A DNA stretch of 64,000 nt from Marinobacter salinexigens. Lineage in GTDB: Bacteria; Pseudomonadota; Gammaproteobacteria; Pseudomonadales; Oleiphilaceae. How positions within the stretch are numbered: the first letter of the stretch is position 1; each line of letters starts with the position of its first letter. The translations under genes and the position numbers were made by a program. The notes beneath the pieces are model-generated. The model ran no database searches and was not told where the DNA came from. It saw only the letters and a program-made list of their open reading frames with translations. Shown in pieces: positions 52,335-61,267 of the stretch. Location: positions 668,223 through 732,222 of the forward strand of contig NZ_VTUU01000001.1 of the NCBI RefSeq assembly GCF_008370345.1, written 5' to 3'.

Positions 52335-52955
52335 CTATTTGCCGCTGAAGATCCCCGCAACCAGCCGCCCGGCAAGGGCGACCAGAACGGCGCCGAATAT
52401 CCGCTCGAACCAGATGGCACGACGCCGGAGCGCTTCCAGCCATTTCGGGTTGGAAAACAGCCAGGCCACGATCAGATACCAGCCGGTATCGATAACCAGT
52501 GCTGTTGCGGCATAGCCGACTTTGGCCAGCAGGCTGGTGTCGGTACCGACAACCTGGCTGAACAGAGCAAGGAAAAACACCGCCGCTTTCGGATTGAAAA
52601 ATGCCATCAGGAAACCATCACGAGCGGCGCTTCGGGTTGTCGGTATGTCTGGAAGCTCGGTGTTTTCGGGCGGTTTTGCAGTCAGGCCACGGAGACCAAT
52701 CCAGGCCAGATAGAGGGCGCCTCCCCACTGCAGGGCAGAGAAAACGGCAGGGGATGTCGTGATCACGGCTGCCAGTCCCAGAATGCTGAGAAAGGCATAG
52801 ATTCCGATGCCCAGGCCATGGAACAGGGCTGTGGTCATTCCGTTACGCCGACCACCACTCATTGTCTGCTTGAGTACCAGTGCAAGGGACGGGCCGGGGG
52901 ACATGGCGCCCAGAGTGCAGATGGTCACAACAGTCAGCCAGGTGGCGAGGGTCAT
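52335..52955 (-). CDS. LysE/RhtB-family amino-acid exporter
   Basis: 206 residues with six membrane helices. RhtB/LysE hallmarks: LATWLTVVTICTLGAMSPGPSLALVLKQTMSGGRRNGMTTALFHGLGIGIYAFLSILGLAAV and GGALYLAWIGLRGL, then DGFLMAFFNPKAAVFFLALFSQ. It exports amino acids such as threonine, homoserine or lysine. Single gene. Confidence 0.92.
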   Translation of the reverse strand: MTLATWLTVVTICTLGAMSPGPSLALVLKQTMSGGRRNGMTTALFHGLGIGIYAFLSILGLAAVITTSPAVFSALQWGGALYLAWIGLRGLTAKPPENTELPDIPTTRSAARDGFLMAFFNPKAAVFFLALFSQVVGTDTSLLAKVGYAATALVIDTGWYLIVAWLFSNPKWLEALRRRAIWFERIFGAVLVALAGRLVAGIFSGK

Positions 52956-53042
52956 GCTTACAATCCTTTGAAATTAAAGAAGGCCGCCAAGTTTAGCAGC
53001 CTGCTTCCCCGGTAAAACCTGCAAAATGCAATGGGTGTGATG

Positions 53043-54716
53043 TCACTCTCCAGCCAGTATCCAGCCAGCAGCCTTTTCCGCAATCATCAGGGTCGGTGAG
53101 TTTGTGTTGCCGCTGGTGATGGTGGGCATGACGCCGGCATCGACAACTCGCAGCCCCTTCATGCCTCGTACCCTCAGATGTGGATCCACCACTGCCATCT
53201 CGTCGGCTGCGTGTCCCATCCGGGTCGTGCCGACAGGATGGAAAATCGTGGTGCCAATGTCTCCGGCAAGTTTTGCCAGCTCCTCATCTGTCTGATATTG
53301 GAGGCCCGGTTTGAATTCCTCAGGCTGATAATGTGCGAAGGCTGGTTGTTTGGCGATGTGGCGGGTCACTCTCAGCGAATCGGCTGCCACCTTCCGGTCT
53401 TCCTGTGTGCTGAGATAATTCGGCGCAATAGCCGGAGCCTCCCGTGGGTCACGGCTTCGGATACGGACCGTGCCCCTGCTGGTGGGGTTCAGGTTACAGA
53501 CGCTGGCGGTAATCGCCGGGAAGTCGTGCAATGGCTGTCCAAAAGCATCGAGACTCAGTGGCTGCACGTGATATTCAATGTTGGCGTGTGCGTAATCCTC
53601 TGAGCTTCGTGTGAAAAGGCACAGCTGGGAAGGCGCCATGCTCATCGGGCCCGAACGCGAAATCAGGTACTCCAGTCCGATACGCGCCTTGCCGATCAGG
53701 GAGTTAGCCATGGTGTTCAGGGTGGTGGCCCCTTCCACTTTGTACACTGAGCGTATTTGCAGGTGATCCTGAAGGTTTTCACCCACACCCGGCAAATTGA
53801 CGACTACCGGAATATTATGTTCTTCAAGGAGTTTTGCCGGACCGATTCCGGAAAGCTGAAGAATCTGCGGTGAGCCAATCGCCCCGGCGGAGAGGATGAC
53901 CTCCCGGGAAGCGCTGGCGAGGGTTTCTCCTGCCCCGGGGCGGTCGACCCGGACACCGCTACAACGAGGTTCCACTCCGGGTAAAGTCTCGGTCTGCAGC
54001 CCCAGTACCTGGCTCGAATGCCAGAGTGTCAGGTTGGGGCGTTTTTCGGCTTCCCGCAGGAAGGCTTTGGAGGTGTTCCAGCGCCAGCCGGATCGCTGGT
54101 TGACCTCAAAGTAGTCCACGCCTTCGTTGTCGCCGCGGTTGAAGTCCCGTGTTCTCGGAACACCGGCTTCAACTGCTGCATTGGCAAAGTCTTCCAGTAC
54201 TTTCCACTTCAGGCGCTGGCGTTCGATACGCCATTCGCCACCGTGGCCGTGGTATTTGTCATGCTCGGGGTCGGCGTCGCCGCCCTCATCCAGGCGGTAG
54301 TGATCTTCGTGGCGCATGAAATCCGGCAGGCAGTTTTCCCAGGACCAGGCACTCTCCCCGGTTACGGAGGCCCAGTGATCGTAGTCCCTGGCCTGTCCGC
54401 GAATGTAGAGCATGCCATTGATACTGGAGCAGCCGCCGAGGGTTTTACCTCTTGGGTAGATCAGGGAGCGTCCGTTCAGTCCGGGATCCGGCTCTGTCCT
54501 GAAACGCCAGTCGGTTCGTGGGTTGTCGATGCAGTACAGGTAACCGACGGGGATGTGAATCCAGTGATAGTTATCCCGGCCACCCGCCTCTATCAGCAGC
54601 ACCCGGTTGGCTGGATTACTGCTGAGGCGGTTTGCCAGAAGGCAGCCGGCGGTGCCGGCGCCCACAATGATGTAGTCGAATTCGTGATGCCCTGATGTCT
54701 TGTTGTTGTCGGACAT
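53043..54716 (-). CDS. GMC-family oxidoreductase (choline dehydrogenase-like)
   Basis: 557 residues from the ATG at 54716, preceded by GGAGG; the frame stays open further upstream but without family sequence. FAD motif DYIIVGAGTAGCLLANRLS and the GMC signatures YPRGKTLGGCSSINGMLYIRGQ and SAGAIGSPQILQLSGIGP are present. The C-terminal active site reads GTTIFHPVGTTRMGHA, with catalytic His, and NTNSPTLMIAEKAA. It resembles BetA-type alcohol dehydrogenases, but no betB, betI or choline transporter is adjacent, so it more likely acts on another alcohol. It is 16 bases downstream of mmsA. Confidence 0.9.
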   Translation of the reverse strand: MSDNNKTSGHHEFDYIIVGAGTAGCLLANRLSSNPANRVLLIEAGGRDNYHWIHIPVGYLYCIDNPRTDWRFRTEPDPGLNGRSLIYPRGKTLGGCSSINGMLYIRGQARDYDHWASVTGESAWSWENCLPDFMRHEDHYRLDEGGDADPEHDKYHGHGGEWRIERQRLKWKVLEDFANAAVEAGVPRTRDFNRGDNEGVDYFEVNQRSGWRWNTSKAFLREAEKRPNLTLWHSSQVLGLQTETLPGVEPRCSGVRVDRPGAGETLASASREVILSAGAIGSPQILQLSGIGPAKLLEEHNIPVVVNLPGVGENLQDHLQIRSVYKVEGATTLNTMANSLIGKARIGLEYLISRSGPMSMAPSQLCLFTRSSEDYAHANIEYHVQPLSLDAFGQPLHDFPAITASVCNLNPTSRGTVRIRSRDPREAPAIAPNYLSTQEDRKVAADSLRVTRHIAKQPAFAHYQPEEFKPGLQYQTDEELAKLAGDIGTTIFHPVGTTRMGHAADEMAVVDPHLRVRGMKGLRVVDAGVMPTITSGNTNSPTLMIAEKAAGWILAGE

Positions 54717-54732
54717 GGCTCTACCTCCGGTG

Positions 54733-56244
54733 TTATTTCGCAGTCGGCATGACAAATTCCGCACCAGCGTCGATAGAGTCTGACCAGCGTTGCATGATCG
54801 ACTTCTGGCGGGTGTAGAACTTTACGCCTTCTTCACCGTAGGCATGGGTATCGCCGAACAGTGAGCGCTTCCAGCCGCCGAAACCATGCCAGGCCATAGG
54901 TACTGGGATGGGCACATTAATGCCGACCATGCCCACCTGAATTCGGCGCCCGAACTCACGGGCGACGTTGCCGCTTTCGGTGAAGCAACTGACTCCGTTG
55001 CCGAATTCGTGATCGTTGATCAGCTTGATGGCGGTGGCGATGTCCGCTACCCGGACGCATACGAGGACCGGCCCGAAGATCTCTTCCTTGTAGATGGTCA
55101 TGTCCGGGGTGACCCGGTCAAACAGGGTGCCGCCCATCCAGAAGCCGTCGGCACAGCCTTCTCCGGTGGTGTTGGTATCGAAATCCCGTCCGTCCACGAC
55201 CAGCTCCGCGCCTTCTGCCACACCCTTCTCGATGTAACCGGTAATCCGTTGGTGAGCTGCCGCGGTCACGATCGGCCCCATTTCAGCATCAAGCTGCTCG
55301 CCGTTTTTGATCTTCAGGGATTTTGCGCGTTCGGCCAGTTGCGGCACGACTTTGTCGGCCACATCACCCACCAGGACCGCAACGCTGATGGCCATGCAGC
55401 GTTCGCCGGCACTGCCGTAGGCTGCACCGATGAGGGCGTCTACGGCTTTATCTAGATCGGCATCCGGCATCACCACCATGTGGTTCTTGGCGCCGCCGAG
55501 AGCCTGGATGCGCTTGCCGTGTTTGGCCCCTTTCTCGTACAGCAGGTTGGCAATGGGCGTGGAGCCTACGAAGCTCAGAGCCTGTACATCTGGGTGTTCG
55601 ATCAGCGCTTCAACCGATTCCTTGTCACCCTGTACGACGTTGAACACACCGTCTGGCAACCCTGCTTGCTTGAGCAAGTCGGCGATCATCAGGGATGCAC
55701 TGGGGTCCAGTGGGCTGGGTTTGAGTATGAAGGTATTTCCAGCGGCGATGGCAACCGGGAACATCCACATAGGTACCATGGCCGGGAAGTTGAACGGTGT
55801 GACACCTGCGACAACGCCCAGGGGCTGACGAGTCGTCCAGTTGTCGATGCCGGTGCTGACCTGTTCGGTGTAGTCGCCTTTAAGCAACTGAGGGATACCG
55901 CAGGCGAACTCGACGATGTCGATACCCCGGCTGACCTCGCCCTGAGCATCGGTGAACACTTTGCCATGCTCGGCGGTAATGGCGCGAGCCAGGTCATCCT
56001 TGTGTGTGTTCAGCAGTTCCAGGAACTTGAACATCACCCGGGCGCGGCGAATGGGCGGCGTGTCTGCCCAGCCCGGGAAAGCAGCCTCTGCGGCGGCCAC
56101 GGCCTGATCGACGTCGGATCTGTTGGCCAGAGCAACCTGTCCCGACACCTTGCCGGTTGCCGGGTTGAATACATCCTGGCTGAGGCCGGAGCTGCCCGGT
56201 GAAATTTGCCCGTTGATATAATGCTGAATGGTTGGGTTGGTCAT
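54733..56244 (-). CDS. mmsA: CoA-acylating methylmalonate-semialdehyde dehydrogenase
   Basis: 503 residues from the ATG at 56244, with GAGGCGG ahead. ALDH-fold protein with MMSDH features: [69 protein letters not shown] and nucleophile Cys283 in [11 protein letters not shown]. The usual catalytic Glu of hydrolytic ALDHs is replaced (LGGAKNH region), as expected for the CoA-acylating type. It converts methylmalonate or malonate semialdehyde plus CoA to propionyl- or acetyl-CoA in valine, beta-alanine or inositol breakdown. The pair with the GMC enzyme suggests an alcohol-to-semialdehyde-to-acyl-CoA route. Confidence 0.93.
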   Translation of the reverse strand: MTNPTIQHYINGQISPGSSGLSQDVFNPATGKVSGQVALANRSDVDQAVAAAEAAFPGWADTPPIRRARVMFKFLELLNTHKDDLARAITAEHGKVFTDAQGEVSRGIDIVEFACGIPQLLKGDYTEQVSTGIDNWTTRQPLGVVAGVTPFNFPAMVPMWMFPVAIAAGNTFILKPSPLDPSASLMIADLLKQAGLPDGVFNVVQGDKESVEALIEHPDVQALSFVGSTPIANLLYEKGAKHGKRIQALGGAKNHMVVMPDADLDKAVDALIGAAYGSAGERCMAISVAVLVGDVADKVVPQLAERAKSLKIKNGEQLDAEMGPIVTAAAHQRITGYIEKGVAEGAELVVDGRDFDTNTTGEGCADGFWMGGTLFDRVTPDMTIYKEEIFGPVLVCVRVADIATAIKLINDHEFGNGVSCFTESGNVAREFGRRIQVGMVGINVPIPVPMAWHGFGGWKRSLFGDTHAYGEEGVKFYTRQKSIMQRWSDSIDAGAEFVMPTAK

Positions 56245-56281
56245 GGCCGCCTCGTTCTGCTTGTGATCTGTTACCTGTGTC

Positions 56282-56298
56282 GTGGCTATAAAAGCCAC
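56282..56298. promoter_or_regulatory. Small inverted repeat in mmsA leader
   Basis: GTGGCT (56282-56287) and AGCCAC (56293-56298) are exact complements around ATAAA, 38 bases upstream of the mmsA ATG. Possible operator or leader hairpin. Confidence 0.3.
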
Positions 56299-56389
56299 TA
56301 AGGCAGGATGGTTTAAACATTATTGTTTGTCTGATGAACAGATAATTTAGGACCACTGCGGTGTGGAAGCAATTGAGTTTTCCAAAAGG

Positions 56390-56414
56390 ATGATATAAGA
56401 AAGGCTTATATCAT
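56390..56414. promoter_or_regulatory. Perfect palindrome, probable LysR-type operator
   Basis: ATGATATAAG (56390-56399) and CTTATATCAT (56405-56414) are perfect inverted repeats with a 5-base centre AAAGG, containing the LysR pattern T-N11-A. It ends 34 bases before the LysR gene and lies in the region shared with the divergent mmsA operon. Confidence 0.65.
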
Positions 56415-56447
56415 GAGGGTGTTTTAAGGCATTTGGCAGGTGGGTAT

Positions 56448-57356
56448 ATGCAACAGTTACAGGGACTGCGAGCGTTTGTAACCGTGGCCAGGGAAGGGAG
56501 TGTGTCCCGAGCGGCAGAGCGGTTGCACCTGACTCAACCAGCGGTAAGTCTGAAATTGAAACAGCTGCAGGAGGACATTGGCCTCAAGCTGTTCTTGCGA
56601 AAGCCTCAGGGTCTGGATCTTACTGCCGATGGTCAGGCTCTGTTGCCGGTTGCTGAACGGGCCCTGGCCGGGCTTGCCGCTTTTGAGCAAAGCGCCCGGG
56701 CGTTACACAGCACTGTACGCGGCCGGCTTCGAATCGGCACCATCGTTGATCCTGAATTTATTCGTCTGGGGGCATTCCTGAATCGCTTGGTGGCCAGGGC
56801 GCCGCAGTTGGAAACGGAGCTTCACCAGGGGATGAGTGGCAGTGTTCTTGAGCAGGTTCGCAATGGTGATCTGGATGTTGGTTTTTTTCTGTCGCCGCCG
56901 GGCACCGGGCCCGGTAAGGCCGCGCCGGAGCTGGCTCATCGCGAACTGGCCCGGTTTGAATATCATGTTATCGCCCCGGCGGGATGGGCCGGGAGAGTGA
57001 ACGATACCCGGTGGGAATCACTGGCGGCATTGCCGTGGATTGTCACTCCGGAAGATTCCGTTCATAACCGTTTGTTGAATGACGTGCTGAGCCCCTTGGG
57101 GGTGGAGCCGAATGGCGTCGCTCAGGTGGACCAGGAGGCCTGCATGCTGGATCTGGTCCGGGCGGGCGTCGGGCTCAGCCTCGCCAGGGACGCACTGGCT
57201 ATAGCGGAGCGCCAGGAACGGGGGCTGGTTGTTGTTGAGGGTGTTCGCCTGCCTTGTGCTTTGAGTTTTGTCTGGCATCGGGATCACAGTGGCGAACCCA
57301 TGTTTCTGGAGGCTTTGGAAGCTCTGGCAGGCGTTTGGGATCTTTCTGAAACCTGA
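56448..57356 (+). CDS. LysR-family transcriptional regulator
   Basis: 302 residues from the ATG at 56448 with AGGTGGG ahead; a TTG at 56433 is an alternative. N-terminal winged HTH (LQGLRAFVTVAREGSVSRAAERLHLTQPAVSLKLKQLQEDIGLKLFLRKPQGLDLTADGQALL) and a C-terminal periplasmic-binding-like sensory domain (GRLRIGTIVDPEFIRLGAFLNRLVAR). It is divergent from mmsA and the GMC gene and probably controls them in response to a pathway intermediate. Confidence 0.93.
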   Translation: MQQLQGLRAFVTVAREGSVSRAAERLHLTQPAVSLKLKQLQEDIGLKLFLRKPQGLDLTADGQALLPVAERALAGLAAFEQSARALHSTVRGRLRIGTIVDPEFIRLGAFLNRLVARAPQLETELHQGMSGSVLEQVRNGDLDVGFFLSPPGTGPGKAAPELAHRELARFEYHVIAPAGWAGRVNDTRWESLAALPWIVTPEDSVHNRLLNDVLSPLGVEPNGVAQVDQEACMLDLVRAGVGLSLARDALAIAERQERGLVVVEGVRLPCALSFVWHRDHSGEPMFLEALEALAGVWDLSET

Positions 57357-57358
57357 GG

Positions 57359-57640
57359 TCAGTCGGCTTTTTTATCGGAATGCCCAAGGGAGCGATCCGG
57401 ATCGACCTCATCGCGAACGAGCTGTTTGAGCTGGGTTATTTCAGGGAAACCGTTCTGTTCTTTTCGGGACCAGATCCGTTTGCCGTCTACCCATACCTCA
57501 AAAATACCCCCGGTTCCCGGGTGCAGTGTGAGTTCACTGATTTCCCCCTCGAATGTTGTCAGCAATTCCTGAGCCATCCAGGCGGAACGCATCAGCCAGC
57601 GGCAACCGGTGCAGTAATGGATATCGACACGGTGCGTCAT
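57359..57640 (-). CDS. SelT/SelW/SelH (Rdx)-family thioredoxin-like protein
   Basis: 93 residues. The redox site CTGC (VDIHYCTGCRWLMRSAWMAQELL) is in the family position, with both residues Cys rather than selenocysteine. ELTLHPGTGGIFEVWVDGKRIWSRKEQNGFPEITQLKQLVRD matches the Rdx pattern GGxFEVxVdgxxiWsRk. Probably a small thiol-redox protein. It ends 2 bases from the convergent LysR gene. Confidence 0.92.
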   Translation of the reverse strand: MTHRVDIHYCTGCRWLMRSAWMAQELLTTFEGEISELTLHPGTGGIFEVWVDGKRIWSRKEQNGFPEITQLKQLVRDEVDPDRSLGHSDKKAD

Positions 57641-57663
57641 TGTTTACTTGTCTCCTGAATGGA

Positions 57664-58122
57664 TCACTCTGTCTTGTAGGTTGGGTATATTGAACGGGAC
57701 AATGTGGGTTTGCATCCGATCACGCCTCTGGCCTGCTCCTGGGCATGGAGGTACCAGCGTTGGCCAGGTTTGGTGAACGTCTCGTTGGTTATCCTGAACT
57801 CGGCGGTTTCTACAGTGAGAGGGATAGGCGTGCCGTCTGCGTGACGGTACACGCAGCTTGTATTCAGGGTCAGGGCCCGGGCAACCGGCAGTTCAATGAA
57901 ACCGTCATCCCTGATAGCGGGCTGCTGGCCGTTGACTTCCGTTATTCTGAGGCACGGGCCGTAGTGTTCCTTGTCCAGATCTTTCAGATACTCGCTCAGG
58001 CAGTGTTCGGAACTGAGCAGGATTGTATTATCGGCCGTTGGCTTGGGGCCCTCAGGCAAGGACTGGCATCCAGCCAGTACCAATACCATGAGGGAAAACA
58101 GAAAAGGCGCTGTTTTCTGCAT
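57664..58122 (-). CDS. Lipoprotein, unknown function
   Basis: 152 residues from the ATG at 58122, preceded by GGAGAG; an ATG at 58134 has no site. Lipobox LAGC with lipidation Cys19 (MQKTAPFLFSLMVLVLAGC). The mature part holds four further cysteines (SSEHCLSE, YGPCLRI, NTSCVYRH, VIGCKPT), likely two disulfides. I do not recognise a domain. It lies 51 bases downstream of tsdA on the same strand. Confidence 0.8.
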   Translation of the reverse strand: MQKTAPFLFSLMVLVLAGCQSLPEGPKPTADNTILLSSEHCLSEYLKDLDKEHYGPCLRITEVNGQQPAIRDDGFIELPVARALTLNTSCVYRHADGTPIPLTVETAEFRITNETFTKPGQRWYLHAQEQARGVIGCKPTLSRSIYPTYKTE

Positions 58123-58173
58123 AGTGCTCTCCAATAGCTGCGAGCAATGCGCCTTTCCAGTCCTGGCCCGGAA

Positions 58174-59154
58174 TCAGTCGAACGTTCGGGGCTTCAGGGC
58201 GTCGGGTTTCAGGAAAGGCTTGCTTCCGGTGTTATCGTGATCACCCAGAAGCTTACCATTCACCACGGTGCCATAGTTGGTGTGTTTATGAAAATTAAGG
58301 TATTTCTCCCGGGTTTCCTTAACATCGCCGGTGTAGCGAGGATCCTGAGGGCGCTCCTGTGAATTGATGTAGTTGGCCACCTGCCAGGCTTCATCGTCTG
58401 TCAGAGAGCCGGGTTTGCCCAAAGGCATGTTGTTCTTGATAAAGGAAGCTGCGGTGAACACCCGGGTCATACCTGCACCCCAGTTGTACGAGTTGTCGCC
58501 CCACAACGGAGGGAAGACGACCTCGCCATCCTTGTGCTGGCCCTGTCCGCTGTCGCCATGGCAGATCGCGCAGTTTTCGGTATAGACCGCTTTGCCTTTG
58601 TCATAGTCCAGCGCAGGCTTTTCTCTGCCCAGGTGGCTGAAACCACGGCCGCCGATGTTCTTCTCATACACAGGTGCTCCGGTCGCCAGCCATCTGTGGT
58701 ACGCAACCATAGCCAGCATGTCGTCACTGCCGTAAGCCGGAGGTGTTCCATTCATGGAGAACGAGAAACAACCGGCGATGCGCTCTTCCAGTGAGTTGAC
58801 GTGCTGGTTTTTGCCCCTGAAATCCGGCAGCGTAGTGGCTGCCGGCCACACCGGGCCGGACCAGTTCCGGCGGCCTTCACCCATGTGGCACGATTTGCAG
58901 TTCATATCATTGAACACGTATTCGCCACGGAACTGCTGGGTGTTCATGAACATGTCACGGCCTTTGAGGATGACCTTCTTGAGCTCCGGATGAATGCTGT
59001 CGTTATTCTCCAGGTCCTGCACACTCGGGGCCTGGTGAACATATTGCCCTTCCTTGAATTCAGGGAGATTGACGGGAACGGCAGGCTCTGCTGAAAGCGC
59101 GGCATTGGAGATCAGAAGGCCGGTAAATAGTGCGGTGATCTCTTTGTAGTTCAT
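58174..59154 (-). CDS. tsdA: Thiosulfate dehydrogenase TsdA (dihaem cytochrome c)
   Basis: 326 residues with a signal peptide to ~residue 22. Two haem-binding motifs, CKSCH (86-90) and CAICH (195-199). NSLEERIAGCFSFSMNG holds Cys129 in the position of the unusual Cys axial haem ligand of TsdA. NWSGPVWPAATTLPDFRG, VAYHRWLATGAPV and PPLWGDNSYNWGAGM also match the family as I recall it. It couples thiosulfate to tetrathionate in the periplasm. A good ribosome site (GGAGG) follows the tsdB stop within 16 bases. Confidence 0.9.
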   Translation of the reverse strand: MNYKEITALFTGLLISNAALSAEPAVPVNLPEFKEGQYVHQAPSVQDLENNDSIHPELKKVILKGRDMFMNTQQFRGEYVFNDMNCKSCHMGEGRRNWSGPVWPAATTLPDFRGKNQHVNSLEERIAGCFSFSMNGTPPAYGSDDMLAMVAYHRWLATGAPVYEKNIGGRGFSHLGREKPALDYDKGKAVYTENCAICHGDSGQGQHKDGEVVFPPLWGDNSYNWGAGMTRVFTAASFIKNNMPLGKPGSLTDDEAWQVANYINSQERPQDPRYTGDVKETREKYLNFHKHTNYGTVVNGKLLGDHDNTGSKPFLKPDALKPRTFD

Positions 59155-59169
59155 GGCTCCGTCCTCCTG

Positions 59170-59838
59170 TTACTGGGCTTTGGCCGGTTGGGTGGATAAG
59201 GTGCCCAGATAGGCGGCTACGGCTTCGACCTGTTCGGACGACAGTCGCTCTGCGACTGCGGTCATGAGCTGGTTCGGATCGTTTTTGCGCTGGCCGTTTT
59301 GCCAGGCTTCAAGTTGTTGCTTGATGTAGGACGGGTGTTGCCCGGCGAGCGCTGGGAAAGCATCGCCGACGCCCCGGTTACCGGGGCCATGACAGGTAGA
59401 GCAGGGCGGTATGCTGTTGTCCCAGTCGCCTTCTTCAGCCAGCTTCTTACCCATCGCCAGCTGGCTTTCGCTGGCACTCGAGGCAGCGGTTGACGCTGGT
59501 ACAGGCAGACTCGCGTAGTAGGCTGCGATGTCCTGGGCTTGCTGTTCGCTGAAGTTGTCCACATTGGGCTGCATGACCGGGCTTACTCTTCGCCCTGAGT
59601 TGTAATCCTGAATCTGCTTCGCCAGGTAGCCGGCATCAAGCCCTGCCAGTCGTGGGAAACCTGCCACTGCGTTACCTCCGCCATCAGGCCCGTGGCAGGC
59701 CATGCAGGGAGCGCCGCTGCCGTCACCCTGATTAACCAGTTGGGCACCTGCGTCGGGGTCCCCCTGGGCGTGGCTGAGGGGCGTGATGAATAATGCGGTA
59801 CAGCCTGCCAGCAGCAGGCGCGAGAATTGGCGCGTCAT
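59170..59838 (-). CDS. tsdB: TsdB-type dihaem cytochrome c4 (electron partner of TsdA)
   Basis: 222 residues. A signal peptide (to ~24, LSHA) is followed by two cytochrome c domains of the c4 type: CMACH (45-49) and CSTCH (146-150), with axial Met candidates at 89 (SPVMQPN) and in NQLMTAVAERL. It is upstream of tsdA on the same strand and takes electrons from it toward terminal oxidases. By itself it could be called cytochrome c4; the tsdBA arrangement decides the name. Confidence 0.85.
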   Translation of the reverse strand: MTRQFSRLLLAGCTALFITPLSHAQGDPDAGAQLVNQGDGSGAPCMACHGPDGGGNAVAGFPRLAGLDAGYLAKQIQDYNSGRRVSPVMQPNVDNFSEQQAQDIAAYYASLPVPASTAASSASESQLAMGKKLAEEGDWDNSIPPCSTCHGPGNRGVGDAFPALAGQHPSYIKQQLEAWQNGQRKNDPNQLMTAVAERLSSEQVEAVAAYLGTLSTQPAKAQ

Positions 59839-59985
59839 TTTAACCTCCGCAGGATCACGGTACGGGAGTGGTGGGAGCTTCGATAGAAAGCTGACTCTTC
59901 CAGTGTAGATCCTGTTATCTATTTTATTTTGAATAAGGATATTACACTTAGGAATATGTGAAATGCTACCTGAGTATGATGGTAG

Positions 59986-61059
59986 TCACCAGAAGCCCAT
60001 TTGCTCCCCTGCGGGTCGACGGAACAGGTCTGTTCTGAGGGGGTCCTCACGTTGCTTGTTCAGCCCGAGTTTGCGTGCTTTGTTATTGAAACGTTGCCGG
60101 ATCAGATCCGCATAGGGGCCTTCTCCGGTCATCCGGCGGCCAAAGGTTGAGTCGTTGTTTTTTCCTCCGCGCAGATCCCGAATTCGATTCATCACGTGTT
60201 CCGCCCGTTGCGGATAATGGCGCTGCAGCCAGTCCTGGAATAGTTCGTCCAGCTCAAGGGGCAGGCGCAGCATCACCCAGCCAGCGCGGGTGGCGCCCGC
60301 CCTGGCTGCAGCATCCAGAATCTGTTCAATTTCCCGGTCGTTGATGAAGGGGATCACCGGCGCAAGCAGAATCCCGACCGGGATACCGGCATCGCTGAGT
60401 TTTCTGATCATGGACAGCCGCGTTGCCGGTGCGGCAGTTCTTGGTTCCATACGGCGTTTGAGATCATTGTCGAGGGTGGTCAGGCTGATCCGGACAGAAC
60501 AAAGGCCCTGGCTGGCAAGCTCGGACAACAAATCCAGGTCCCGGAGAATCAGGGCGCCCTTGGTGATCACGGATACCGGGTGCCGGTATTCCGCGAACAC
60601 TTCCAGCAGTGAACGGGTGATGCGCTGTTCCCTTTCCACAGGCTGATAGGCGTCTGTATTCATGCCAAGGGCAATGGGCGTTGGCTGATAGCGGGGATGG
60701 TCGAGGGTTTCCCGTAATTTCCGGGCAGCGTTGGATTTGGCGATCAGTCGGGTTTCAAAATCCAGGCCAGGGGACATATCCCAGTATGCGTGGCTCGGGC
60801 GTGCGAAGCAGTAGATGCAGGCATGTTCGCATCCGCGATAGGGGTTTATGGACTGGTCAAAGGGAACGTCCGGTGACTGGTTACGGCTGATGATTGAGCG
60901 AGCGTTCTCGAAGATGATTTCGGTGGCTACGGAATCCGGGCAACTGTCATCTTCAGGGTCGCGGTACCAGCCATCGTCGATATCGCGATCCGTCACGATG
61001 GGCTGAAAGCGATTGTTGGGGTTGAGGGCGGTGCCTCGGGTTTTGGGGTTGCTGGCCAT
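59986..61059 (-). CDS. PA0069-family radical SAM protein
   Basis: 357 residues. The [4Fe-4S]/SAM site C77-x3-C81-x2-C84 lies in YRGCEHACIYCFARPSHAY. KSNAARKLRETL, PIALGMNTDAYQPVEREQ, ISLTTLDNDLKRRMEPRTAAPATRL and ILLAPVIPFINDREIEQIL are typical of this spore-photoproduct-lyase-related family. Substrate and reaction are not established. A perfect SOS box lies 12-31 bases upstream of the ATG, pointing to DNA-damage control. Confidence 0.92.
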   Translation of the reverse strand: MASNPKTRGTALNPNNRFQPIVTDRDIDDGWYRDPEDDSCPDSVATEIIFENARSIISRNQSPDVPFDQSINPYRGCEHACIYCFARPSHAYWDMSPGLDFETRLIAKSNAARKLRETLDHPRYQPTPIALGMNTDAYQPVEREQRITRSLLEVFAEYRHPVSVITKGALILRDLDLLSELASQGLCSVRISLTTLDNDLKRRMEPRTAAPATRLSMIRKLSDAGIPVGILLAPVIPFINDREIEQILDAAARAGATRAGWVMLRLPLELDELFQDWLQRHYPQRAEHVMNRIRDLRGGKNNDSTFGRRMTGEGPYADLIRQRFNNKARKLGLNKQREDPLRTDLFRRPAGEQMGFW

Positions 61060-61070
61060 GTCATCACCGA

Positions 61071-61090
61071 TACTGTTTATTTGTACAGTA
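61071..61090 (-). promoter_or_regulatory. LexA-binding SOS box
   Basis: The sequence is TACTGT, eight AT-rich bases, ACAGTA: a full match to the gammaproteobacterial LexA consensus TACTGT-N8-ACAGTA. It is embedded in a longer perfect inverted repeat (61062-61076 and 61085-61099, 15-base arms). It lies just upstream of the radical SAM gene, and about 180 bases from the divergent permease gene. Confidence 0.85.
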
Positions 61091-61267
61091 TCGGTGATGC
61101 TACACCTCAGTGGTCAGCGAATCCAGTACCAGGACAGCTCCGAGTCCTGCAGGTAAACTGCCAGTCCGAGAGGTGTCCGACGAAAGCCGGGATTGCAGCA
61201 GAATGTACCTGCTTTATAGTATGGTACTTCTTCGTTTTCCCTCGTTGTCGCCCACTCCAAGGTCCCT

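Noticed and set aside
53043-54716. Glycine-betaine synthesis locus (betA)
   Set aside because: No betB, betI or choline transporter is adjacent; the partner dehydrogenase is mmsA-like.
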